Assembly: GCF_048569485.1 (NCBI RefSeq)
Contig: NC_134364.1
Span: 125,748,882-125,812,881, forward strand
Length of the DNA: 64,000 nt
Direction of reading: 5' to 3'
Origin: Anomaloglossus baeobatrachus
Lineage: Eukaryota; Chordata; Amphibia; Anura; Aromobatidae
Shown: positions 11,411 through 22,694 of the stretch, piece after piece
How positions within the stretch are numbered: the stretch's first letter is position 1
Layout: each line of letters starts with the position of its first letter
Notes under the pieces: generated by a model
What the model saw: only the letters and a program-made list of their open reading frames with translations
Told to the model about the DNA's origin: nothing
Database searches by the model: none
Position numbers and translations under genes: made by a program

Positions 11411-11875
11411 TGCTGTATCTAATCCTATCCTGCGTGATACTCTGCTGTATCTAACCCTATCCTGTGTGATACTGTCTGCTGTATCTAATCCTATCCTGTG
11501 TGATACTGTCTGCTGTATCTAATCCTATCCTATGTGATACTCTGCTGTATCTAATCCTATGTGATACTGTCTGCTGTATCTAACCCTATCCTGTGTGATA
11601 CTGTCTGCTGTATCTAACCCTATCCTGTGTGATACTGTCTGCCATATCCAATCCTATCCTATGTGATACTCTCTGCTGTATCTAACCCTATCCTGTGTGA
11701 TATGGTCTGCTGTATCTAATACTATTCTATGTGATTGCTATATCTAATCCTATCCTGTGTGATACTCTGCTGTATCTAACCCTATTCTGTGTGATACTCT
11801 GCTGTATCTAACCCTATTCTGTGTGATATTGTCTGCTGTATCTAACCCTATCCTATGTGATACTATGGGTTACTT
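11411..11875. repeat. 34-bp minisatellite, left block
   Basis: Unit TGCTGTATCTAATCCTATCC followed by TGTGTGATACTGTC, repeated with length variants. The array begins immediately at the right target duplication of foldback element 1. Confidence 0.92.
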
Positions 11876-12604
11876 AAATAGACTGTGCGCCTTACCAGAC
11901 TTTTCCCCTTCTGAGGAAGACAGACGAAACGATCGTTAAGGGGGATCCTGTAGCTCCTATGTAAGACTTATATTATGGTTCACGGCCGTTTCATATGGCT
12001 TGCCTGGTAATATGCTGATTTAATCTTTGCACTTGCTTGATAAGTTTTGCTCTGTTTATATCATTGTTTATGGCTCATCGCTATTTCATGTGGCTTGCCT
12101 GGTAGCATGCTGATTCTATCCAATCCCTGCATTTGCCCGATGGATTGAATTTTGCCTTAATGCAGATGCACATGCATTTTAGTTATATGTTCACCTAGGG
12201 TCTGCAGCAACTATTGTGACAATACGAGCACCCATAGAGATAATTCTATTCTGTTGCAGTTACTGCGGCTCGCTTCATCCCAGTATGATCTTCTATGTGA
12301 GATCTAATAATATAAAGATATTTATCAGTTGAAGACCCTTATAGAAATATAATTGAGATCCTCTGCATAGATTCACTATAATGAGCAAATGTAACTGTTT
12401 GGTACATTTTCAACCTTGAAACAAAATTATTCAACCCCTCATTGTCTGTTATGTATTTTTGGTCTCTTAAATTATTTATTTATTCATAGCTTGATATCAA
12501 TGCACTAGCACTTTCCTATACATTTATATATTATAATTTTCTAAAGGACCTCCTTATGCGGACTGATTAGGGGTTGAATACTTTTTCAGGAGACCAACTT
12601 CATG

Positions 12605-12682
<78 letters not shown>

Positions 12683-12814
12683 CATATATACATACATACA
12701 CATTTTTCTAAAAATTGTCTGTATTGTGAACCTGTATGAATTTATTATGTATAAACTCAGAAAAAAAGAAAAATTAACACTTGTTGAGCCCAGGATATAT
12801 TTTTATACTAATCC
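11876..12814. other. Interruption between two minisatellite blocks
   Basis: Mostly unassigned. It contains a ~100-bp direct duplication (TGGCTTGCCTGGTA near 11997 and 12093), an AT-rich stretch and a long (TA)n tract at 12606-12678. The word ATACT occurs at both junctions with the minisatellite, so this may be an insertion, but the array makes that uncertain. No gene seen. Confidence 0.5.
12606..12678. repeat. (TA)n microsatellite
   Basis: Uninterrupted TA dinucleotides over about 70 bp, followed by CATACATA words. Confidence 0.95.
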
Positions 12815-13255
12815 CATCCTGTGTGATACTGTCTGCTGTATGTAATCCTATCCTCTGTGATACTGTCTGCTGTATCTAATCCTATGTGATACTGTGTGCT
12901 GTATCTAATCCTATCCTATGTGACACTGTCTGCTGTATCTAACTCTATCCTGTGTGATACTGTCTGCTGTATTTAATCCTATCCTGTATGATACTGTCTG
13001 CTGTATCTAATCCTATCCTATGTGATACTGTCTGCTGTAGCTAATCCTAGTCTGTGATACTGTCTGCTGTAGCTAATCCTAGTCTGTGATACGGTCTGCT
13101 GTATCTAACCCTATCCTATGTGATACTGTCTGCTGTATCTAACCCTATGTGGTATCGTCTGCTGTATCTATTCCTATCCTATGTGATATTGTCTGCTGTA
13201 TCTAATCCTATCCTATGTGATATTGTCTGCTGTATCTAATCCTATCCTATGTGAC
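12815..13255. repeat. 34-bp minisatellite, right block
   Basis: Same unit as at 11411-11875 (GTCTGCTGTATCTAATCC), about 13 copies with small length changes. Confidence 0.92.
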
Positions 13256-13443
13256 ACTTAACAGTATTTATGCACCAAATATAGGAGTTTCTCACTGCCG
13301 TGATTTTTCTCATTGGCGTTAGACTTCAAATTATCAGTCATTACAGCGCTCTCCTGTGTATATGTCACAGTATAATCAGTCATTAGAGTGTTCGTTGGTG
13401 CATATATCAGTGTAACAGTCATTAGAGCGCTCTCCTGTATATA

Positions 13444-15031
13444 CAGTCATATGAAAAAGTTTGGGCACCCTTATTAATGTTAACCTTTTTTCTTTATAAC
13501 AATTTGGGTTTTTGCTATTTCAGTTTCATATATCTAATAACTGATGAACTGAGTAATATTTCTGGATTGAAATGAGGTTTATTGTACTAACAGAAAATGT
13601 GCAATCCACATTTAAACAAAATTTGACCGGTGCAAAAGTATGGGCACCTCAACATAAAAGTGACATTAATATTTGTAGATCCTCCTTTTGCAGAAATCAC
13701 AGCCTCTAGTCGCTTCCTGTAGCTTTTAATGAGTTCCTGGATCCTGGATGAAGATATATTTGACCATTCCTGGTTACAAAACAATTCCAGTTCAGTTAAG
13801 TTTGATGGTCGCCGAGCATGGACAGCCGCTTCACATCATCCCACATATGTTCAATGATATTCAGGTCTGGGGACTGGGATGGCCATTCCAGAACATTGTA
13901 ATTGTTCCTCTGCATGAATACCTGAGTAGATTTGGAGCGGTGGTTTGGATCATTGTCTTGCTGAAATATCCATCCCCTGCGTAACTTCAACTTCGTCACT
14001 GATTCTTGCACATTATTGTCAAGAATCTGCTGATACTGAGTTGAATCCATGCGACCCTCAACTTTAACAAGATTCCCGGTGCCCGTATTGGCCACACATC
14101 CCCAAAAACCTCCACCAAATTTTACTGTGGGTAGCAAGTGCTTTTCTTGGAATGCCGTGTTTTTTGCCTCCATGCATAACGCCTTTTTGTATGACCAAAC
14201 AACTCAATCTTTGTTTCATCAGTCCACAGGACCTTCTTCCAAAATGTAACTGGCTTGTCCAAATGTGCTTTTGCATACCTCAGGCGACTCTGTTTGTGGC
14301 GTGCTTGCAGAAACGGCTTCTTTCGCATCACTCTCCCATTATGCTTCTCCTTGTGCAACGTGCGCTGTATTGTTGACCGATGCACATTGACACCATCTGC
14401 AGCAAGATGATGCTGCAGGTCTTTGGAGATGGTCTGTGGATTGTCCTTGACTGTTCTCACCATTCTTCTTCTCTGCCTTTCTGATATTTTTCTTGGCCTG
14501 CCACTTCTGGGCTTAACAAGAACTGTACCTGTGTTCTTCCATTCCCTTACTATGTTCCTCACAGTGGAAACTGACAGTTTAAATGTCTGAGACAACTTTT
14601 TGTATCCTTCCCCTGAACAACTATGCTGAATAATCTTTGTTTTCAGATCGGAGATTCAAATAGGAGAACAACTTGCAAGTGGCCACCTTAAATACCTTTT
14701 CTCATGGTTGGATCCACCTGCCTATGAAGTTCAAAGCTCAATGAGGTTACAAAACCAATTTAGTGCTTTAGTAAGTCAGTAAAAAGTAGTTAGGAGTGTT
14801 CAAATCAAGAAATTGATAAGTGTGCCCATACTTTTGCACCGGTCAAATTTTGTTTGAATGCGGATTGCACATTTTCTGTTAGTACAATAAACCTCATTTC
14901 AATCCAGAAATATTACTCAGTCCATCAGTTATTAGATATATGAAACTGAAATAGCTGCTGCAAAAACCCAAATTGTTATAAAGAAAAAAGGTTAACATTA
15001 ATAGGGGTGCCCGAACTTTTTCATATGACTG
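13444..15031 (-). mobile_element. Tc1/mariner element with ~210-bp inverted repeats
   Basis: Ends CAGTCATATGAAAAAGTTTG and the inverted copy ending TTTTTCATATGACTG, flanked by TA (13442-13443 and 15032-15033). The inverted repeats extend about 210 bp on each side and each contains two binding-site-like words, GGGCACCC near the outer end and TATGGGCACC near the inner end. That is the IR/DR arrangement known in Sleeping Beauty-like Tc1 elements. The two arms are still highly similar, so the copy is fairly young, but its transposase is damaged. Confidence 0.95.
13796..14646 (-). pseudogene. Tc1 transposase (DD34E), broken
   Basis: Minus-strand frame. A helix-turn-helix region reads KLSQTFKLSVSTVRNIVREW, followed by the GRPRK linker and the second DNA-binding part. 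The catalytic domain shows the first aspartate in WTDETKIELFG, the second in QQDNDPNH and the glutamate in SPDLNIIEHMW, which is the Tc1 DDE set. Known Tc1 transposases are about 340 residues. Here the reading frame shifts between about 14120 and 14170, so the N-terminal half (14122 upward) and the C-terminal half (13796-14173) lie in different frames. The usual start near SDLKTKIIQH is not preceded by an in-frame ATG; an in-frame TGA lies just upstream. No intact product is expected. Confidence 0.93.
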
Positions 15032-15157
15032 TATGCCACAGTATATCAGTCATTAGAGCGCTCTCTTGTGTATAGATCACACTGTATCAGTGATTAGATT
15101 GCTCTCTTGTGTATATATCAGTGTTTTAGAGCATTTCCTGTAAATAGATCACAGTAT

Positions 15158-16999
15158 TAGAGATGAGCCACCCTCTAGAGGCTCGAGTTCGGTTCGTCGA
15201 ACGGAGGCCGCGTTCGAGTTCGGTGAGTCGTTTGACGAACCTCTCGAACCCCATTGAAACCAATGGCAGGTAAACACAAACACATAAAAACACATTATAA
15301 ATGTACACATACAGTTAATAAACATTGCCATAACACTTACAGGTACCCGCGACGCGTCCTGCACTCTGTCTCCCACCGCTTTTCCTTCCGATAATCGCTG
15401 CGTCCTCCCGGTAACCAGCACCAGCATATGACCTATCGTGACGTCAAAATAGCCATGTGACCAGTCGCGTGTCTATTATCTCAATGGCTACAGACTGGTC
15501 ACATGGCTAGATGTCATTGCTAGGTCCTGTCAGTGCATCTCTCCGGTACGCGGTGCTCGTTTGTGCATCCCCATGTACTGGCGATATGCTCTGGCAGATG
15601 ATCGGCTCCCCGTTCTGCTTCCCCGTTCCGTTATTCACCGGCTGCCACAGTCGGTCAATAACGGAGATCACCGTTGCTATAGTAACCTGCCTGTCAACGG
15701 TGACGTCACCGCTTACAGCACGCAGCTTCTGCTCACTCACTGAGTGATATAGACTGCACGGGAAGCAGCAGCGTCTTCCTCCCATGCAGCGCTGTCTGAT
15801 GTAGCAGAGCTGCATGGGTTGAAGGAGAAAGAAGACAGAAGAGCAGGATCGTGGAGGGCTGACAGGGAGTAATAAACATGGAATCTCTAAGTTTGTCTGT
15901 GTATTTATTTCTATTAAAGTATTTTTTCTGTGTGGTGTTTTTTTTTTAACCCTTTATTGGAGATTCTTAATGGCCAGGTCAAACTTGCCTGACATTAAGA
16001 ATCTCTGACTTAATACTAGCTAGTAAAACTAAGCTAGTATTAACTCATAATTACCCAGCAAGCCACCCGGCTCCAGGGCTGTTGGAAGAGTTGGATACAG
16101 CGCCAGATGATGGCGCTTCTATGAAAGCGCCATTTTTTGGGTCGGCTGCAGACTGCAATTTGCAGCAGAGGTGCCCAGAAAGCTCGGGCTAGCCTGTGCT
16201 GCGGATTCCAATCCCCAGCTACCTAGTTGTACCCGGCTGGACACAAAAATGGGGCGAAGCCACATGTCGGGTTTTTTTTTTTTTAATTATTTCATGAAAT
16301 TCATGAAATAATTAAAAAAAAAAAGGGCTTCCCTATATTTTTAGTTCCCAGCCAGGTACAAATAGACAGCTGGGGGTTGGAGGCAGCCGTACCTGCCTGG
16401 TGTACCTGGCTAGCATACAAAAATATGGCTAAACCCACGTCTTTTTTTTTGGTGGGCAAAAAACTCCTGCATACAGTCCTGGATGGAGTATGCTGAGCCT
16501 TGTAGTTCTGCAGCTGCTGTCTGCTCGCCTCCATACAGACAGCAGCTACAGAACTACAAGGCTGAGCATACTCCCATCCATGACTGTATGCAGGAGTTTT
16601 TTGCCCCCCCCCCCAAAAATGACGTGGGCTTCGCCATGTTATTGTATGCTAGCCAGGTACAGCAGGCAGCTACGGGCTGTCCCCAGCTGCCTATTTGTAC
16701 CCGTCTGGGAACCAAAAATATAGGGAAGCCCTTTTTTTAAATTATTTCATGATTATATAAATAAAAAAAAAGATGACATGGACTTCGCCCAATTTTTGTG
16801 TCCAGCCAGGTACAACTAGGCAGCTGCGGATTGGAATCCGCAGCTTAGGGTGCCCAAGCTTTCTGGGCACCCCTGCTGCGAATTGCAGTCCGCAGCCTCC
16901 CCAGAAAATGGCGCTTTCATAGAAGCGCCATCTTCTGGCGCTATATCTAACTCTTCAGCTGCCCTGGTGACGGGTGGCTCATTGGGTAATAATGGGGTT
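15158..16999. mobile_element. hAT-like non-autonomous element, right part lost in the assembly gap
   Basis: Starts TAGAGATGAGCC, the same terminus as the right end of hAT-B (54253-54264, inverted). It is followed by CTCGAGTTCGGTTCGTCGAA, also seen in hAT-B near 54163. The expected opposite terminus, CTCATCTCTA, is not found before the gap. The interior includes a GC-rich stretch with TGACGTCA (15450) and then the long palindrome described separately, which may be a second element. Confidence 0.65.
16030..16999. repeat. ~1-kb imperfect palindrome adjoining a gap
   Basis: Left arm about 16030-16520, right arm about 16530-16999. Matching words include GCCAGATGATGGCGCTTCTA at 16101 against its inverted copy at 16920, and TGCATACAGTCCTGGATGGA at 16468 against the complement near 16585. 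The arms differ at many positions and by small indels, so this is an old fold-back or an inverted pair of the repeat seen at 4560-5160. Short AT hairpins lie within each arm. Frames here are shadows. Confidence 0.85.
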
Positions 17000-17199
17000 N
17001 NNNNNNNNNNNNNNNNNNNNNNNNNNNNNNNNNNNNNNNNNNNNNNNNNNNNNNNNNNNNNNNNNNNNNNNNNNNNNNNNNNNNNNNNNNNNNNNNNNNN
17101 NNNNNNNNNNNNNNNNNNNNNNNNNNNNNNNNNNNNNNNNNNNNNNNNNNNNNNNNNNNNNNNNNNNNNNNNNNNNNNNNNNNNNNNNNNNNNNNNNNN
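17000..17199. other. Assembly gap (200 N)
   Basis: Exactly 200 N, probably a placeholder of unknown true length. It lies between a large palindrome and a CACA-rich run, both hard to assemble. Frames spanning it are not real. Confidence 0.99.
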
Positions 17200-17404
17200 A
17201 CACCTCACACACACACCTCACACACACCTCACACACACATCGCATCCACACACTCACAGCATCCGGCGATATCGCTTGCTTCTCGGCCTCGATACTGTGC
17301 TGTTGTGATCTTCCAGGACCTGACGGAGGATCACATGGCCAGAGGCATGTGGTATGTCCGGATGTTGTGAGTATCAGCGCGTATGTGCGATATCGTCAGT
17401 GTCT

Positions 17405-17585
17405 GTGTGTGTGAGTGGATGCGATCGGGTGTGTGTGAGTGGATGCGATCGGGTGTGTGTGAGTGGATGCGATCGGGTGTGTGTGAGTGGATGCGATCGG
17501 GGTGTGTGTGAGTGGATGCGATCGGGTGTGTGTGAGTGGATGCGATCGGGTGTGTGTGAGTGGATGCGATTGGGTGTGTGAGTGT
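17405..17585. repeat. 24-bp minisatellite
   Basis: Unit GTGTGTGTGAGTGGATGCGA plus TCGG, about seven to eight copies. Confidence 0.92.
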
Positions 17586-17599
17586 TGGCAGAGGAGCAC

Positions 17600-19070
17600 G
17601 GCGTGCTGGAGGAGGCTGGGAGCAGAGAGGCTGATCATGGGGAAGGCTGGGAGGAGAGAGGCTGATGCTGGGGGAGGCTGGGAGAGGGAGGCTGATGCTG
17701 GGGGAGGCTGGGACGAGGGAGGCTGATGCTGGTGGAGGCTGATGCTTGGGGAGGCTGATGCTGGGGGAGGCTGGAAGGAGAGAGGCTAATGCTGGTGGAG
17801 GCTGATGCTTGGGGAGGCTGATGCTGGGGGAGACTGGGAGGGGAAGGCTGATGCTGAGGGAGGCTGGGAGGAGAGAGGCTGATCCTGGGGAAGGCTGGGA
17901 ACGGGAGGCTGATGCTGATAGAGGCTGGAAGGAGTGAGGCTGATGCTGGGGGAGGCTGGAAGGAAAGAGGCTGATGCTGGTGGAGGCTGATGCTTGGGGA
18001 GGCTGATGCTGGGGGAGACTGGGAGCGGAAGGCTGATGCTGAGGGAGGCTGGGAGGGGGAGGCTGGGAGGAAGGAGGCTGGGAGGAAGGAGGCTGGGAGG
18101 AGAGAGGCTGAACCTGGGGAAGGCTGGGAAGGGGAGGCTGATGCTGGGGGAGGCTGGAAGGAGAGAGGCTGATGCTGGTGGAGGCTGATGCTTGGGGAGG
18201 CTGATGCTGGGGGAGACTGGGAGCGGAAGGCTGATGCTGAGGGAGGCTGGGAGGGGGAGGCTGGGAGGAAGGAGGCTGGGAGGAGAGAGGCTGATCCTCG
18301 GGAAGGCTGGGAAGGGGAGGCTGATGCTGAGGAAGCTGGAAGGAGAGAGGCTGATGCTGGGGGAGGCTGGAAGGAGAGAGGCTGAGGCTGGGAGGAGAGA
18401 GGCTGATGCTTGGGAAGGCTGATGCTGAGGGAGGCTGGGAGGGAAAGCTGATGCTGGGGAAGGCTGGGAGGACGGAGGCTGGGAGGAGAGAGGCTGATCC
18501 TGGGGAAGGCTGGGAGAGGGAGGCTGATGCTGGAGGAGGCTGGAAGGAAAGAGGCTGATGCTGGCGGAGGCTGATGCTGGGGGAGGCTGGAAGGAGAGAG
18601 TCTGATGCTGGTGGAGGCTGATGCTTAGGGAGGCTGATGCTGAGGGAGGCTGGGAGGAGGGAGGCTGGGAGAGGTAGGCTGAGAGAAGAGAAGCTGATGC
18701 TGGGGGAGGCTGATGCTGGGGGAGGCTGGGAGAGGGAGGCTGATGCTGGGGGAGGGTGGGAGGAGGGAGGCTGATGCTGGGGGAGGGTGGGAGGAGGGAG
18801 GCTGGGAGGAGAGAGGCTGATGCTGGGGAAGGCTGGGAGGAGAGAGGCTGATGCTGGGGACAGAGAGGAGAGGCTGATGCTGGGAGGAGAGAGGCTGATG
18901 CTAGGATGAGAGAGGCTGATGCTAGGATGAGAGAGGCTGATTCTGGGAGGAGAGAGGCTGATGCTGGGAGGGAGAGAGGCTGATGCTGGGAGGAGAGAGG
19001 CTGATGCTGGGAGGAGAGAGGCTGATGCTGGGGGCAGAGAAGCTGATGCTGGGGGCAGAGAGGCTGATGC
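17600..19070. repeat. Purine-rich GGCTGATGCTGGGGGA minisatellite
   Basis: About 1.5 kb of variants of GGAGGCTGATGCTGGG and GGCTGGGAGGAGAGA. A ~198-bp super-unit is repeated (compare 17990 with 18188). Strong purine/pyrimidine strand asymmetry gives the 861-codon minus-strand frame at 17331-19916, rich in Ser, Pro and Gln, which I do not accept as a gene. Confidence 0.93.
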
Positions 19071-19074
19071 TGGT

Positions 19075-19570
19075 GCAGCATGGGGGATGGAGCACGATGG
19101 GGGGGTGCGCAGCATCGGGGATGGAGCATGATGGGGGGTGCGCAGCATCGGGATGGAGCACGATGGGGAGTTCACAGCATGGGGGATGGAGCACGTTTGG
19201 GAGTGCGCAGCATGGCGGGTGGAGCACGTTTGGGAGTGCGCAGCATGGGAGATGGAGCACGATAGGGGGGTGCGCAGCATAGGGGATGGAGCACGATGGG
19301 GAGTGCGCTGCATGGGGATGGAGCACGATGGGGAGTGCGGAGTATGGCGGATGGAGCACGTTTGGGAGTGCGCAGCATGGCGGATGGAGCACGTTTGGGA
19401 GTGCGCAGCATGGCAGATGGAGCACGTTTGGGAGTGCGCAGCATGGTAGATGGAGCACGATGGGGGGTGCGCAGCATAGGGGATGGAGCACGATGGGGAG
19501 TGCGCTGCATGGGGGATGGAGCACGATGGGGAGTGCGCTGCATGGGGGATGGAGCACGTTTGGGAGTGCG
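19075..19570. repeat. 33-bp minisatellite, copy 1 (about 15 units)
   Basis: Unit GGATGGAGCACGATGGGGAG plus TGCGCAGCATGGG. Variants with ACGTTTGGGAG are common here. Confidence 0.93.
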
Positions 19571-19991
19571 CACCTCCCCCCAAAACACACACACACACGC
19601 GCGCGCACTGCACAACACACCACACACCACACATCACACACACACACACACACACACACTGGGAACCACAAACAACTGCCCTACACAGACACCCACACAC
19701 ACAGACAACGCTGCGCACACACAGCACCCAACACACAAACACCGCGGCACACACAAATATACGCACATACCGCACAACACACACATTGCACAAAACATAC
19801 CTCCCCCAAAACACACCACACACACACAAACCGCGCAACACACACACAACGCTACAGACACACAGTGCTCCACAAACAACGCAACACACGCAACACACAT
19901 ACAACACCGCTCTCACCCCCCGTCACACCCAGACAACACCCAGAACATGTACAGCCCCTACACAAACACTTGGTAACTACACACAACAACA

Positions 19992-20054
<63 letters not shown>

Positions 20055-20060
20055 CAAAAA
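19571..20060. repeat. CA-rich block and (TA)n tract of Helitron copy 1
   Basis: ACACACAC and CACAACACAC words from 19585 to 19975, then TA dinucleotides at 19994-20052. The block is repeated in shorter form at 22195-22572. Confidence 0.9.
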
Positions 20061-20097
20061 TCATACATGAACTACACAATACGTAAATTCTAGAATA

Positions 20098-20127
20098 CCC
20101 GATGCGTAGAATCGGGCCACCTTCTAG
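20098..20127 (+). other. Helitron 3' terminus, copy 1
   Basis: Six-bp stem CCCGAT/ATCGGG with a 7-nt loop, then CCACCTT and CTAG. A short hairpin a few bases before a CTRR end is diagnostic of Helitron 3' ends. Confidence 0.8.
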
Positions 20128-20369
20128 TATATATATAATTGCCTTATTCTGTTTGTCTGTCTGTCTTGCTCCAAAATTGTGTCCTTACGGTGACACAAAG
20201 CTGATTGGCCGCTGGGCTCGCCATGGCCCCGCCCCCCAGCACGGATTGGCCGCTCGCCTCGGCTCTGCCCCCCCTACGGATTGGTCGCTCGCCTCGGCCT
20301 GGCCCCGCCCTCCGCATGGATTGGCCGCTCGCCCCGGCCCTCCGCACGCATCGCCAGACATAACCTTGC

Positions 20370-20628
20370 GCTGCTGGGATCGTGACGGAGCCGGTGTACG
20401 CTGGTAACCATTATACACATCGGGTAACTAAGGTCCCTTAGTTACCCGATGTGTATCATAGTTACCAGTGTACACCGGCTCCGTCACGATCCCAGCAGCG
20501 CCAGACATAACCTTGCGATGCTGGGATCGTGACGGAGTCGGTGAACGCTGGTAACCATTATACACATCGGGTAACTAAGGTCCCTTAGTTACCCGATGTG
20601 TATCATAGTTACCAGCGTACACCGGCTC
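20370..20628. repeat. Two near-perfect palindromes in a ~150-bp direct repeat
   Basis: 20370-20499 folds on itself with ~64-bp arms (outer word GCTGCTGGGATCGTGACGGA, inner ATCGGGTAACTAAGG) and only a few mismatches. 20534-20628 is a second copy with ~47-bp arms. The segment CCAGACATAACCTTGCG precedes both, at 20354 and 20501. Confidence 0.9.
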
Positions 20629-20735
20629 CCGGTACACATGTGCAGGGAGCCGGCATTATACTCCTCTCCCCCCAGGACTACTCCTCCTATTATAGTCCTC
20701 CTATTATACTCCTCTCTGAGTATAATAGGAGAACT

Positions 20736-22190
20736 ATTATAGCATGGGGGATGTAGCACGATGGGGGGTGCGCAGCATGGGGGGATGTAGCACGATGGGG
20801 GGTGCGCAGCATGGGGGATGTAGCACGATGGGGGGTGCGCAGCATGGGGGATGTAGCACGATGGGGAGTGCGCAGCATGGGGGATGTAGCACGATGGGGA
20901 GTGCGCAGCATGGGGGATGTAGCACGATGGGGAGTGCGCAGCATGGGGGATGTAGCACGATGGGGAGTGCGCAGCATGGGGGATGTAGCACGATGGGGAG
21001 TGCGCAGCATGGGGGATGTAGCACGATGGGGAGTGCGCAGCATGGGGGATGTAGCACGGTGGGGAGTGCGCAGCATGGGGGATGGAGCACGATGGGGAGT
21101 GCGCAGCATGGGGGATGGAGCACGATGGGGAGTGCGCAGCATGGGGGATGGAGCACGATGGGGAGTGCGCAGCATGGGGGATGGAGCACGATGGGGAGTG
21201 CGCATCATGGGGGATGGAGCACGATGGGGAGTGCGCATCATGGGGGATGGAGCACGATGGGGGGTGCGCAGCATGGGGGATGGAGCACGATGGGGGGTGC
21301 GCAGCATGGGGGATGGAGCACGATGGTGGGTGCGCAGCATGGGGGATGGAGCACGATGGGGGGTGCGCAGCATGGGGGATGGAGCACGATGGGGGGTGCG
21401 CAGCATGGGGGATGGAGCACGATGGGGAGTGCGCAGCATGGGGGATGGAGCACGATGGGGAGTGCGCAGCATGGGGGATGGAGCACGATGGGGAGTGCGC
21501 AGCATGGGGGATGGAGCACGATGGGGAGTGCGCAGCATGGGGGATGGAGCACGATGGGGGGTGCGCAGCATGGGGGATGGAGCACGATGGGGGGTGCGCA
21601 GCATGGGGGATGGAGCACGATGGGGGTGCGCAGCATGGGGGATGGAGCACGATGGGGGGTGCGCAGCATGGGGGATGGAGCACGATGGGGAGTGCGCAGC
21701 ATGGAGGATGGAGCACAATGGGGAGTGCGCAGCATGGGGGATGGAGCACGATGGGGAGTGCGCAGCATGGGGGATGGAGCACGATGGGGAGTGCACAGCA
21801 TGGGGGATGGAGCACGATGGGGAGTGCACAGCATGGGGGATGGAGCACGATGGGGAGTGCACAGCATGGGGGATGGAGCACGATGGGGAGTGCACAGCAT
21901 GGGGGATGGAGCACGATGGGGAGTGCGCAGCATGGAGGATGGAGCACGATGGGGAGTGCGCAGCATGGGGGATGGAGCATGATAGGGAGTGCGCAGCATG
22001 GGGGATGGAGCACGATGGGGGGGTGCGCAGCATCGGGGATGGAGCACGATGGGGAATGCGCTGCATAGGGGATGGAGCACGATGGGGAATGCGCTGCATA
22101 GGGGATGGAGCACGATGGGGAATGCGCTGCATAGGGGATGGAGCACGATGGGGAATGCGCTGCATAGGGGATGGAGCACGATGGGAGGTG
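20736..22190. repeat. 33-bp minisatellite, copy 2 (about 44 units)
   Basis: Very regular array of GGATGGAGCACGATGGGGAG plus TGCGCAGCATGGG. The left units carry GATGTAGCAC, later ones GATGGAGCAC, a few GTGCACAGC, and the last units AATGCGCTGCATAGG, so variants occur in runs. Since 33 is divisible by three, frames of 150 to over 600 codons are open on both strands; all are repeat artefacts. Confidence 0.97.
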
Positions 22191-22617
22191 CACACCTCCC
22201 CCCAACACACACACACACACACACACAACACACCACACACACACACTGGGAACCACAAACACCGCCATACACAGACACCCACACACACAGACAACACACA
22301 CAACACCCAACACACAAACACCGCGGCATACATAAATATACGCACATACCGCACAACACACACATTGCACAAAACATACCTCCCCCCAAAACACACCACC
22401 CACACAAACCGCGCAACACACACACACACAACGCTACAGACACACAGCGCTCCACAAACAACGCAACACACATACAACACCGCTCTCACCCCCGCAACAC
22501 CCAGAACATGTACAGTGCCCTACACAAACACTTGGTAACTACACACAACAACACATATATATATATATATATAACAAAAATCATACATGAACTACACAAT
22601 ACGTAAATTCTAGAATA

Positions 22618-22647
22618 CCCGATGCGTAGAATCGGGCCACCTTCTAG
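22618..22647 (+). other. Helitron 3' terminus, copy 2
   Basis: Same hairpin and CTAG end as copy 1, and the ~60 bp before it look identical in the two copies. Confidence 0.8.
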
Positions 22648-22694
22648 TAACTATATAATTGTAATTTAAGATTAAAAATAAAAAAAAATTCATT

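Larger units (their letters stand above)
13310..15157. repeat. ~46-bp minisatellite interrupted by a Tc1 element
   Basis: CAGTCATTAGAGCGCTCTCC-type units (with TGTGTATATATCACAGTAT) lie at 13330-13441 and resume at 15034-15157 after the Tc1 insertion. Confidence 0.75.
17200..20127 (+). mobile_element. Helitron-like copy 1 (5' end not resolved)
   Basis: The 3' end has the Helitron signature: hairpin CCCGAT-GCGTAGA-ATCGGG (20098-20116), then 7 bp, then CTAG at 20124-20127 followed by T. The body, working leftward, is a (TA)n tract, a CA-rich block, a 33-bp minisatellite, a purine-rich minisatellite and a 24-bp repeat. The same order (33-bp array, CA block, TA tract, identical ~60-bp end) recurs in copy 2. 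No Rep/helicase is present, so it is non-autonomous. The 5' end is either in the gap or within the repeats. Confidence 0.75.
20128..22647 (+). mobile_element. Helitron-like copy 2, head-to-tail with copy 1
   Basis: It begins directly after the CTAG of copy 1 (TATATATAATTGCC) and ends with the same hairpin and CTAG at 22644-22647. The leader contains CTGTCTGTCTTGCTCC and repeated GATTGGCCGCTCGCC words, then two palindromes, then the 33-bp minisatellite, the CA block and the end. A canonical 5' TC is not visible at the junction. No Rep/helicase frame. Tandem head-to-tail copies are a known outcome of rolling-circle transposition. Confidence 0.75.

Noticed and set aside
16850-17414. Frames crossing the N gap
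   Set aside because: Half of each frame is N; they join unrelated sequence.
17331-19916. 861-codon minus-strand frame
   Set aside because: It lies on the purine-rich minisatellite and CA/TA blocks; composition and period explain the openness. No domain.
20736-22190. Possible CRISPR array
   Set aside because: Units abut with no variable spacers, and the context is a eukaryotic transposon.
20589-22538. Several frames of 400-612 codons on both strands
   Set aside because: A 33-bp unit is a multiple of three, so every register without a stop stays open. Peptides are simple 11-residue repeats.
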